The position numbers and the translations under genes are program-made. A stretch of DNA of 15,903 nucleotides from Deltaproteobacteria bacterium (GTDB taxonomy: Bacteria > Desulfobacterota > Syntrophorhabdia > Syntrophorhabdales > Syntrophorhabdaceae). Location of the stretch: the NCBI GenBank assembly GCA_003506795.1, contig DNYO01000304.1, forward strand, positions 1 through 15,903, in the 5' to 3' direction. Positions 6,137 to 13,123 of this stretch are shown here, piece after piece. The first letter of the stretch is position 1; every line of letters begins with the position of its first letter. A model generated the notes under the pieces. The model did not search any database and was not told the DNA's origin. It saw only the letters and a program-made list of their open reading frames with translations.

Positions 6137-6364
6137 ATGGCAAGCAAACCTCTGGAAAAGGCACTGGACTGGGTCCTTCTTGGAGATAATGCCAAAGCCT
6201 TTCACGACGATTTTAACATCGTATTGAAGCAGGTAAGCGATCTGTCGGAGGACGACATCGCCATCCTGAAAAAGGTCCATCAAAAAGGAGTGGCCGAGGC
6301 AGAGAAGCTGCTTGATGTCGAGGTCGCCGGCCAGCGCAGCTACGGCTGGACGGGAAACCAGTGA
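6137..6364 (+). CDS. putative RiPP precursor peptide, 75 residues, aromatic C-terminal core
   Basis: A 75-residue peptide behind a strong AAAGGAG site (6122-6128) and an AT-rich leader. Residues 4-60 are predicted as amphipathic helices (leader), with an ALDWVLLGD motif at 9-17 and SDLSEDDIAIL at 34-44. The last 15 residues turn glycine- and aromatic-rich: VEVAGQRSYGWTGNQ, with Tyr69 and Trp71. This contrast is typical of leader and core. There is no cysteine anywhere, which rules out thioether, disulfide and lanthionine products. The helical leader loosely recalls the borosin-binding domains of split borosin precursors, but this is only an impression. It sits directly before three radical SAM genes and after a subtilase. 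It could instead be a small carrier or regulatory protein, but the context favours a substrate. Confidence 0.7.
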   Translation: MASKPLEKALDWVLLGDNAKAFHDDFNIVLKQVSDLSEDDIAILKKVHQKGVAEAEKLLDVEVAGQRSYGWTGNQ

Positions 6365-6365
6365 T

Positions 6366-6398
6366 AGCGCCCGCCGCAGGCTGAATAAGACAGGCGTT
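6366..6398 (+). terminator. leaky terminator/attenuator-like hairpin after the precursor gene
   Basis: AGCGCC (6366-6371) pairs with GGCGTT (6393-6398, one G-U), extended by one more pair after a C-A mismatch, around a loop of about 17 bases; the T run is 6397-6400. It begins 2 bases after the precursor stop. In many RiPP operons such a site raises precursor mRNA relative to the enzyme genes. The stem is short, so termination would be partial. Confidence 0.35.
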
Positions 6399-6467
6399 TT
6401 CACCTCTTCGTCAGAACATTTGTCACATGTTAAACCGGTGATCGTACCTTTCGGGCAGCGGCAGACC

Positions 6468-8060
6468 ATGTGCCAGGGGTCTTTAAGGCTTCTCGTGTGT
6501 GTTCCCAATGTCCCCAGGCGGCCCGATAATACCAACCGGCTGTACAGCCTGGGTCTGTTATACCTGAAGCGCGCAGCAATAGAGGCCGGGTGGGACTGCG
6601 ATCTTCTCGACGCATACTTCAGCGGCCTTGGCCGGCAAGAGACGGTGGATAGGATTATCGCCGGACCACAGCCCGACCTCATCGGATTTTCCCTCCACAC
6701 CCCCCGGATGCATGACGAGGCAGCATGGATAATACAAACCCTGAAACATACCGCCGGCTGGAATATACCGGTGGTGGCCGGGGGGCACTATGCCAGTATG
6801 TTCGGCACGGATATCCTGACCGGCGGGGACCGGATGGACTTCGTCATAGAAGGGGAAGGCGAAGGGGCGCTTCATGACCTGCTGGCAGCCCTGGCGGCCG
6901 GACGGCCTCCGGACAATATTGCAGGCCTTAAACGGCTGGGAGCTTCAGGCCGGGTGGAGGGTGACAAGCCGCGCCGTCGTGCTGCCGATCTCGATCGTCC
7001 GGGCAATATCAGCTTCGATTGGGTCGAAGGGGACGTGCAGCCCGACGAATGGAGCCTGGTAACGAGCCGGGGGTGTCCCGGAGATTGCAGCTTTTGTCTC
7101 GTGGGCAAGCTCTGGGGCAGGCCGGGGGACTGGCGCGGTCATTCGCCGGAATGGGTGGTCGGGCGGATCGAGGAATTGGTCCGCCGGAAAGGCGCCTCCT
7201 CAATCACCATGGTCGACGATAATTTCCTGGGAGACGATGATCCGCCGCGCAGGGCACGTGCCATCGCCTCGCTGATGAAGTCCCGGGGGTTGTTTGTGCC
7301 CTTCAGCATCATGGCCCGGGCGGACACTGCGGTTCGCCATCCCGAGGCCTTCAGGGAGCTTCGGGAGGTCGGGCTTGAAAGCGTCTTTTTAGGCCTCGAA
7401 TCCGGTGACGACCGCCTGCTGCAGAGACTGGACAAACGCTCGGACGCGGCTACCGGAAAGGCCGCCGTCAGCACACTTGACCGGCTGGGACTAAAGGTAA
7501 CCATAGGCGTGATCATTTTCCATCCCTGGATGACGAAAGAAGGTATCCTCTCCGACCTTCGGTACCTTGAAGGGATCATGCTCGAATGCCCGGGGGCCTC
7601 GCTGATCGGACTGAATGAGTTGGACGTTTTCGGCGGTACGCCCGTGGCCCGTGAATTGGACCCGGAAAGCCGGCAGTGGCGACTCCCCTGGCAGGCTGCC
7701 GATCGGGCCGCCCAGACCGTCTATGAAAGCTGGCAGATAATCCTGGGTGCGGTGCTTTTTCCGGCCATGAGGGCCGCGGCGAAACATGACGGCCATCTTC
7801 GGCGGCCATTCGCCCTGTGGCAAATCCAGGCGCTGCGAGAGCTGGTTATGACAGGAGAGCAGCACCTGCTGGAGGAAAACCTGATTCGGCTGAAGGCCTC
7901 CATCTGTTCCCTTCTTCTGAAACACACCAGCCGCGCCGTCGTCGAGGATTTCCTCGGACAGAACCCGGGGGGAAGCATGGAGGGCCATGCTGCTGAAAGA
8001 TGCTTTACGAGAGTTGACCGTGAAATCACGACTGAACACCAGGAGATCGAGTTGAAATGA
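6468..8060 (+). CDS. cobalamin-binding-domain radical SAM enzyme (class B type)
   Basis: A 530-residue enzyme. Residues 7-145 form a B12-binding Rossmann-like domain (LLVCVPNVPRRPDN, PDLIGFSLHTPR, IPVVAGGHYAS, FVIEGEGEGALHDLL). The DxHxxG motif of base-on cobalamin proteins is absent, as in many class B enzymes. The radical SAM core follows, with CxxxCxxC at Cys203, Cys207 and Cys210 (SRGCPGDCSFC) for the 4Fe-4S cluster. B12 radical SAM enzymes in RiPP pathways often methylate unactivated carbons, but some do other chemistry, so the reaction here is inferred only broadly. The frame is open back to 6312, inside the precursor gene. I chose ATG 6468 because family proteins begin just before the first strand; it has no clear ribosome site, and GTG 6438 is possible. 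Its stop overlaps the next gene by 4 bases. Confidence 0.9.
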   Translation: MCQGSLRLLVCVPNVPRRPDNTNRLYSLGLLYLKRAAIEAGWDCDLLDAYFSGLGRQETVDRIIAGPQPDLIGFSLHTPRMHDEAAWIIQTLKHTAGWNIPVVAGGHYASMFGTDILTGGDRMDFVIEGEGEGALHDLLAALAAGRPPDNIAGLKRLGASGRVEGDKPRRRAADLDRPGNISFDWVEGDVQPDEWSLVTSRGCPGDCSFCLVGKLWGRPGDWRGHSPEWVVGRIEELVRRKGASSITMVDDNFLGDDDPPRRARAIASLMKSRGLFVPFSIMARADTAVRHPEAFRELREVGLESVFLGLESGDDRLLQRLDKRSDAATGKAAVSTLDRLGLKVTIGVIIFHPWMTKEGILSDLRYLEGIMLECPGASLIGLNELDVFGGTPVARELDPESRQWRLPWQAADRAAQTVYESWQIILGAVLFPAMRAAAKHDGHLRRPFALWQIQALRELVMTGEQHLLEENLIRLKASICSLLLKHTSRAVVEDFLGQNPGGSMEGHAAERCFTRVDREITTEHQEIELK

Positions 8061-9124
8061 ATGATCCAGCCATAAAGATCTATAGAGTAAAACCGGACCC
8101 CGCATTGGATCCGACCAGCCCACAGAGGGCCTCGACTGAATACCATGCCCCCACCCTTGACGATTACGAGCGGATTTCCCTGGCGGAAGCCCTGGATATT
8201 GACTTGCGCTTCGCGGAATTGATAATGGACGTAACCTTTTTTTGCAGCTTCCGGTGCAGCTATTGCGAGGTCCGCAGCAAGGAAAGGACCGGGTTGGACT
8301 GGGAGCAGATGCTGGTACCGTTGAAGGCCATGTCCCTTACGGGCATAAGGGCGGCCGCCCTTACCGGGGGCGAGCCGGGAATATACCGCCACACCCCGCG
8401 CATACTGCAGGACCTGCGGGATCTGCACATTGAAACCATAGTCTTCACCAATGGCTACTGGGCAAAAAGCCAGCGGAGACTGGACGCCCTGACACGCGCC
8501 AGGCCGCTTGGGTTCCTGATAAGCTACAAGGCCTTCAATGAAGCGGATTACAAGAAGCTAACCGGGGTCGCGCTGCCCACCCGGGTCATGAAACAGGCCC
8601 TGGAGAATTTTTCCGGTGCGGCTGCCCGGGGAGAGTTTGAGGAGTTCCGCATCGACCATGTACTCACCTCGCTCAGCGCCGACAAGCTTTCGGAGCTTAT
8701 GTGGCTCGCGGACCTTCCTTCGCCGCCGAAGATCTGCATGGCAATGGTCGAACCTCACAACCTTTCCACAATCGACATCTATCCCGATCCCAGGGTACTG
8801 GTCAAGAGTTTCGAAAAGCTCTTTCCCGCGCTGGACGAACGGGGAATTACCTACGTCTTTGAAAGCGTACCCCTGTGCCTTCTGGGCGAACGTTGGCGGC
8901 AATGCCTGGATGTAAGAAGAGTCACCGACCACCGGCCCCGCATCTATATGAGACCTCACCCCGATGGCGATCAGATTTTAATCCATTCAGGGTATCAACG
9001 CCTCATTCAATACGGTTACCTCGAGGAATGCGACTCCTGCGCGAAACGAGGGCAATGCGCCGGGGTCCACAAAAGGGCGATGAAGTATTACCGGAAGGGG
9101 GTATTGGTCCCCTTCGAAGATTAA
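8057..9124 (+). CDS. radical SAM enzyme with short C-terminal three-Cys cluster
   Basis: A 355-residue radical SAM protein. The 4Fe-4S/SAM motif is Cys63-Cys67-Cys70 (CSFRCSYC), followed by the GGEP SAM-binding motif at 104-107. About 60 residues precede the core, longer than usual. At the C-terminus, Cys325, Cys328 and Cys334 (ECDSCAKRGQCAG) followed by a conserved-looking HKRAMKYY tail could hold an auxiliary cluster, as in truncated SPASM/Twitch domains. No B12-binding domain is present. The start codon overlaps the preceding stop (ATGA at 8057-8060), and AGGAG lies 11 bases upstream, so the two radical SAM enzymes are made together. The gene's own substrate is presumably the precursor peptide; the reaction is unknown. 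Confidence 0.88.
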   Translation: MNDPAIKIYRVKPDPALDPTSPQRASTEYHAPTLDDYERISLAEALDIDLRFAELIMDVTFFCSFRCSYCEVRSKERTGLDWEQMLVPLKAMSLTGIRAAALTGGEPGIYRHTPRILQDLRDLHIETIVFTNGYWAKSQRRLDALTRARPLGFLISYKAFNEADYKKLTGVALPTRVMKQALENFSGAAARGEFEEFRIDHVLTSLSADKLSELMWLADLPSPPKICMAMVEPHNLSTIDIYPDPRVLVKSFEKLFPALDERGITYVFESVPLCLLGERWRQCLDVRRVTDHRPRIYMRPHPDGDQILIHSGYQRLIQYGYLEECDSCAKRGQCAGVHKRAMKYYRKGVLVPFED

Positions 9125-9140
9125 TGAGAGGAAGTTGACG

Positions 9141-11015
9141 ATGGGTATTCTTCGATTCGCGAGGGTCTATCTGGTGCCTGACCTCTTCAAGGTCAAGGCC
9201 TCGGTGGGGTTTTCGGTTTTTCTGCTTTTGCTGACTACCTTCAGCCAGATCGCCTCTATTGAGGCCGCCCGCTCCCTGATCCAGGTGCTTCAGATCAAGC
9301 TGGCCGGCGCGGTACCCACCGGTTTCGCGGCCGTATTAATGGAGAGGTACCACCTGACGGACAGTCTCCTTTTCCTCTATTGCGCCGTGGTGGCGGTTGT
9401 CCTCCCTTTAATCACCTATCTGTTCATGTACGCACGCGACATCACCCTGGAGAACATGTCCATCAAGATCACGAAGCTCTTCCAGGACCGGATATACAGT
9501 CAGGCGCTCGGGATGCCCTACGCCACTTTTCGTTCCTTTCGGGTCCCCGCCCTGGTGAAGCGAATCAACTACGACGTCAACCAGATCAGGCGGCTGGTTC
9601 TGGACGTGGGGATGTTCCGCATCGCCGATGTGATCGTCCTTGCCGGAGTGTTGATCTACCTCGCCCTTTTGGATCCCATTCTCACGGTGATCGCCATGCT
9701 GACGCTGGGGCTCTATGTTATTGTCGCCTGGATCTCGGCACGGATGGCCGCCGAGCGTATCCGCCAGGTGGATGTGAGCCGCGAAGAGATTGTGGGGTAC
9801 GCCCAGGAATCATTCGAGCGTTTTCTGGACATCCGGGCCAACCTGCGCGAGAAGTACGAGTCCGGCCGGTTCTCCGACATTACCCGCCGGGCGGCAGGCA
9901 GGAGAAAGGGGTTTGCCGTCGTTCTCCTCCTCGACAAGTGTCTGACCAACTTCCTGAGCGCCGTCGGTCCCGTGACGGTGATGGTGGCGGGGGGCGTACT
10001 GGTCATGCGGGGTACCATTCCCCTCGAGACCCTCATGGCCTTTGTCGCCGCCACCAGCATGCTTTACGGCCCGGTGGACAAGCTAAGCGCCATTCCCATG
10101 GACCTCAAGGAACTTCAGGTGAGTATCAACAACATGGAGGATATCTTCAAATGTCCCGCCGAGGAAGACCGGGTTCTCTCGGCTGAAACGCCCAAACCGG
10201 CTGACGCCGGACAGCTCCTTAGCATCCGCGACCTCGATTTTGAGTTTCCCGATGCAAGGCGCCGATTCCGTTTCCGCAAGCTCGACATCGCGGAAAAGGA
10301 GCGAGTGGCACTGGTGGGACCCAGCGGCTCGGGCAAGACAACGCTTTTGCTTCTCCTGTTCCGGATCTACGGCAACTATTCGGGTGGTATCTATTTCCAG
10401 GGGAAGGAGATCTCCACGATCCCGCTGGCGGAATTTCGGGCCCGGATGGCCCTCATGCTCCAGGACAGTTACATCTTCGCCGACACCATTGCCAGGAATG
10501 TGGGTTACGGGGCGCCCGACAGGCGGGAAATCTCATACGACGAGATCATGCCTGCGCTCGAGAAGGCCGGTCTTGCCGCTGAAGTCATGCGCATGCCCAA
10601 AGGCCCGGACACCCTTCTCGACCACATGGGCACCAATATCTCCGGCGGGCAGCGGAGGCGTTTGTGTCTGAGCCGGGCGGTCGTCAAAGAGCCGAAGCTT
10701 CTTTTGCTCGACGAGCCGCTGACCGGGGTGCCGCCCATGGAAGTTGAAGCCATCATCGATGCCCTGACTCAGGAAAAACTGGACACCGCCCTTATCATAA
10801 GTACTCATCAAGGCGAAATTCTCAAGTCCATGGACCGCATCATCGTGCTCAATGTCCTGTCCGATGACGACGGATATACCACTACCGTGATCGAGGCCGC
10901 GGGCACCCACGATCACCTTCTCGAGACCAGTTCATTCTACCGGAAACATTTCGGGGATGGGGATTCGGCCCCCTCTCCGCCAGCGGGAGGCAAAGATGCC
11001 AGGCAAGAAGGGTGA
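9141..11015 (+). CDS. ABC exporter, fused membrane and ATPase domains
   Basis: A 624-residue half-transporter. Residues 1-330 form the membrane domain, with hydrophobic segments near 15-40, 68-95, 160-200 (two) and 260-290. The C-terminal ATPase has Walker A GPSGSGKTT near 393, a Q-loop (ALMLQDSYIF), the signature SGGQRRRLCLSRA near 500, Walker B LLLLDEP near 520 and the H-loop STHQG near 553. This is the type that exports peptides and lipids as a homodimer. There is no N-terminal C39 peptidase domain, so leader removal must be done elsewhere, which fits the separate subtilase. ATG 9141 follows GAGAGGAAG at a 6-base spacing; a TTG at 9135 is the alternative. Its 3' end overlaps the next gene by 20 bases. 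Likely role: exporting the modified peptide and giving self-protection. Confidence 0.92.
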   Translation: MGILRFARVYLVPDLFKVKASVGFSVFLLLLTTFSQIASIEAARSLIQVLQIKLAGAVPTGFAAVLMERYHLTDSLLFLYCAVVAVVLPLITYLFMYARDITLENMSIKITKLFQDRIYSQALGMPYATFRSFRVPALVKRINYDVNQIRRLVLDVGMFRIADVIVLAGVLIYLALLDPILTVIAMLTLGLYVIVAWISARMAAERIRQVDVSREEIVGYAQESFERFLDIRANLREKYESGRFSDITRRAAGRRKGFAVVLLLDKCLTNFLSAVGPVTVMVAGGVLVMRGTIPLETLMAFVAATSMLYGPVDKLSAIPMDLKELQVSINNMEDIFKCPAEEDRVLSAETPKPADAGQLLSIRDLDFEFPDARRRFRFRKLDIAEKERVALVGPSGSGKTTLLLLLFRIYGNYSGGIYFQGKEISTIPLAEFRARMALMLQDSYIFADTIARNVGYGAPDRREISYDEIMPALEKAGLAAEVMRMPKGPDTLLDHMGTNISGGQRRRLCLSRAVVKEPKLLLLDEPLTGVPPMEVEAIIDALTQEKLDTALIISTHQGEILKSMDRIIVLNVLSDDDGYTTTVIEAAGTHDHLLETSSFYRKHFGDGDSAPSPPAGGKDARQEG

Positions 11016-12147
11016 ACACCGTTCGGTGCCGCCGGACCGGTCTCAGGACGGCCTGCCCGGCAGGCATGTTGCCACTTTTTTCCTGTCTGTTACCGACCGG
11101 TGCAATCTGGCCTGCAATTACTGCAGCGCCGCCGCAGGGCCCCACAACGGCGCCATGCTCGATCCGGCCCGGGCCGAGGACCTTGTCCGGCAATGGATAC
11201 CGGGCGCGATCGCCAGCCGGCTTACCCTGGTGTTCACAGGCGGAGAGCCGCTGCTGTGGGGATACGACAATCTGGGGCGCATCTGTCACGCTGCCCGGGA
11301 GGAAGCCTCGGCGGGCAGGAAGGACCTTGCCATCGGCATCCAGTCCAATGGTCTTCTGGTCGACGAAGACTTTATCGGCTTCTGTCGAAAATATGAGATC
11401 GAGCCCAGCTTCAGTCTCGACGGACCGCCCCCCATCAACGATATCCACCGGGGAGGGGGGCAGAGGGTGGTGGCTTCCCTGAAGATGCTCAAGGCCCGGC
11501 AGATCGACTTCGCCATCGTGAGCTGTCTCACGCATCAGCTGGCGGCCCGGATAGAACCGGTGTTGGAATGGTTCCGGAAACAGGGCTTCCTTAAGGTCAG
11601 GATCAACTCCCTCGGCCAGCCGCCGCCGGAGCGTGCCGCCATCTCCCAGTCTGACCCCCGGTCGCTCTTTTACGTTAAGAAGTCTATCTTCGATCACATG
11701 GAAGAACATGGCGCCGCCGCGGTTCAGGAGAGGAACGTGCTCCGCCAGGTGAAAAAATTCGACGCACTGTTTGGGGGACTCCCGGCGGCGACAGAACACT
11801 GCGAACAGTTGCAATGCGGCGCCGGCCGCAACCTGGTTTGCCTGAACCCGGACGGATCCCTCAGCCCCTGCGTGGAGAAGAGCATGAGCGACGGGCCGGG
11901 CTGCGCACATTCCCCCGGGGAGCTCGCCGGGGCGCGGGAGAGCCTCCTGCGAAAGACGGGAACATGGGAAATCTGTCGAGACTGCCCGGCCGATATCATC
12001 TGCGATCACGGGTGCGCCGCGTATCACAGGATGGATCATGACGCGTTTGCCGGTGAGTGTCTCGCTAACCGTCTGTTCTGGAAGTACCTCGTGCTGAAGC
12101 GGGCCCCGATGCTGGCTGTCTCAGAGGGGGCAGACCATGAATCTTGA
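10996..12147 (+). CDS. radical SAM/SPASM peptide-modifying enzyme
   Basis: A 383-residue enzyme. The radical SAM core starts at about residue 26, with Cys36-Cys40-Cys43 (CNLACNYC) and TGGEP at 81-85. The C-terminal SPASM domain is well formed: Cys269, Cys274 and Cys282, then LNPDGSLSPC (Cys292), Cys303, and the Cx2Cx5Cx3C set Cys327/330/336/340 with a last Cys355. That is enough for two auxiliary 4Fe-4S clusters. SPASM enzymes install C-C, C-O or C-S cross-links or oxidise residues in RiPPs. With no cysteine in the precursor, thioether formation is excluded for that substrate. ATG 10996 follows GGGAGG (10985-10990) and overlaps the exporter gene by 20 bases; an upstream in-frame codon at 10957 has no ribosome site. 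Confidence 0.92.
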   Translation: MPGKKGEHRSVPPDRSQDGLPGRHVATFFLSVTDRCNLACNYCSAAAGPHNGAMLDPARAEDLVRQWIPGAIASRLTLVFTGGEPLLWGYDNLGRICHAAREEASAGRKDLAIGIQSNGLLVDEDFIGFCRKYEIEPSFSLDGPPPINDIHRGGGQRVVASLKMLKARQIDFAIVSCLTHQLAARIEPVLEWFRKQGFLKVRINSLGQPPPERAAISQSDPRSLFYVKKSIFDHMEEHGAAAVQERNVLRQVKKFDALFGGLPAATEHCEQLQCGAGRNLVCLNPDGSLSPCVEKSMSDGPGCAHSPGELAGARESLLRKTGTWEICRDCPADIICDHGCAAYHRMDHDAFAGECLANRLFWKYLVLKRAPMLAVSEGADHES

Positions 12148-13123
12148 ATACGGACGTACTCCTTTCCTGGTCCTGGCCCCGGGTGCGGGGCACAAGGCAT
12201 TGTTTTACCACGTCCCGAGCAATCACCGCGGTGAGATCGAGCGGGACGCGGCGCTCTGGCTCGAGGGCCTTCAAGGGTGGTATACCCGGTCCGAACTGGC
12301 GGCCGGGCTTGAAAAATTCGGGTTTTCGGACCCGATGGCAACCCTCCGGACGCTTCTGGACCTGCGGCTTCTGGTCACGCGGGCCGGCGCCCGGGAGAGA
12401 GGATTCAAGGAAAAGATCGTGGTGGCAAGCTACGGCATGGATATGATGCGTGACTGCTCCCTCGCCGGCCTTGCCGTGATCCGCGACGCCACAGTGGTCC
12501 TGGCCATCGACCCGCCGCCCCGGATAGACTTCCTGAGGGCAATCAACCCGAATGTCGCATCCCTCGAGTTCCACTTCGACGAGGACCTTCCCCGAACCGC
12601 CATGCTCGAGCGCATAGCCCTCGACGTGGCCGAAACCAGTCAACGTGAGGAGCGGGCGGTATTCGCGCTGTACGGGAATGCCAGGGTCGGCTGCCATCCC
12701 GTCAACGTATTGCTCCGTCTGGCCGACGAACGGGGTCTGGGACTTCGGATACTGCCCGGGGTGTCATCTTTCGACACCTGTTTTATCGACTTTGACTTCG
12801 ACCCCTTTGAGGGATTCGCCTTCCTTCGCCCTCACTCCGTAAGGGATGCATGCCCTTCCCTGCACACGATAATAGGCGGTGTCGGTTATGATCTTGACGC
12901 CGCGGGCCGGCGGGATATGTTGTCGCGCATGGTGGAAGAGCTTTCGCCGAACTATCCGGGAATTCACTGTGTAAAAGTAATGATAGCCGCCCGCGGCAAG
13001 ACCGTATGTTTCGAAACCCCTCTTGCCCTTCTCCCGCGCTACGCGAAGAACATATATCCCGGCGGAACCAGCATCTATCTGCCGCCAACGACTGCGGCGG
13101 CCGTCACGGGGAAGGATCTATGA
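12137..13123 (+). CDS. RRE-like winged-helix domain fused to a tetrapyrrole-methylase-fold protein
   Basis: A 328-residue protein. Residues 1-85 look like a PqqD-type RiPP recognition element or winged helix (beta-rich start, then ALWLEGLQGWYTRSELAAGL and a final LRTLLDLRLLV). Residues 92-328 follow the SAM-dependent tetrapyrrole methylase fold: a degenerate first motif (VVASYGMDMM..LAGLAVIRDATVVLAID), ALYGNARVGCHP at 178-188 in place of the usual YGHPG, and ILPGVSSFD at 205-213 followed by FDFDPFEGF. The fold is shared by cobalamin-precursor methylases and borosin peptide N-methyltransferases. By eye-alignment to OphMA, the catalytic arginine is kept (Arg153) but the tyrosines are not. The start ATG 12137 follows GAGGGGG and overlaps the SPASM gene by 11 bases; its stop overlaps the next gene by 4. 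A peptide methyltransferase or a catalytically altered, peptide-binding relative are both possible. Confidence 0.6.
   Translation: MNLEYGRTPFLVLAPGAGHKALFYHVPSNHRGEIERDAALWLEGLQGWYTRSELAAGLEKFGFSDPMATLRTLLDLRLLVTRAGARERGFKEKIVVASYGMDMMRDCSLAGLAVIRDATVVLAIDPPPRIDFLRAINPNVASLEFHFDEDLPRTAMLERIALDVAETSQREERAVFALYGNARVGCHPVNVLLRLADERGLGLRILPGVSSFDTCFIDFDFDPFEGFAFLRPHSVRDACPSLHTIIGGVGYDLDAAGRRDMLSRMVEELSPNYPGIHCVKVMIAARGKTVCFETPLALLPRYAKNIYPGGTSIYLPPTTAAAVTGKDL

Noticed and set aside
6137..6364. Precursor as a sactipeptide, ranthipeptide or lanthipeptide substrate
   Set aside because: It has no cysteine at all, so no thioether product can form from it.
6312..6467. Upstream extension of the B12 radical SAM gene overlapping the precursor gene
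   Set aside because: The extended peptide is low-complexity Ser/Ala/Arg without homology features. Family proteins begin at the first Rossmann strand, which follows ATG 6468.
10957..10995. Earlier start for the SPASM radical SAM gene
   Set aside because: There is no ribosome site before it, whereas ATG 10996 has GGGAGG at five bases.
12137..13123. Calling this a canonical borosin N-methyltransferase or a cobalamin-pathway methylase
   Set aside because: The YGHPG motif and the catalytic tyrosines of borosin enzymes are not kept, and no cobalamin biosynthesis neighbours are present. Only the fold-level call is safe.
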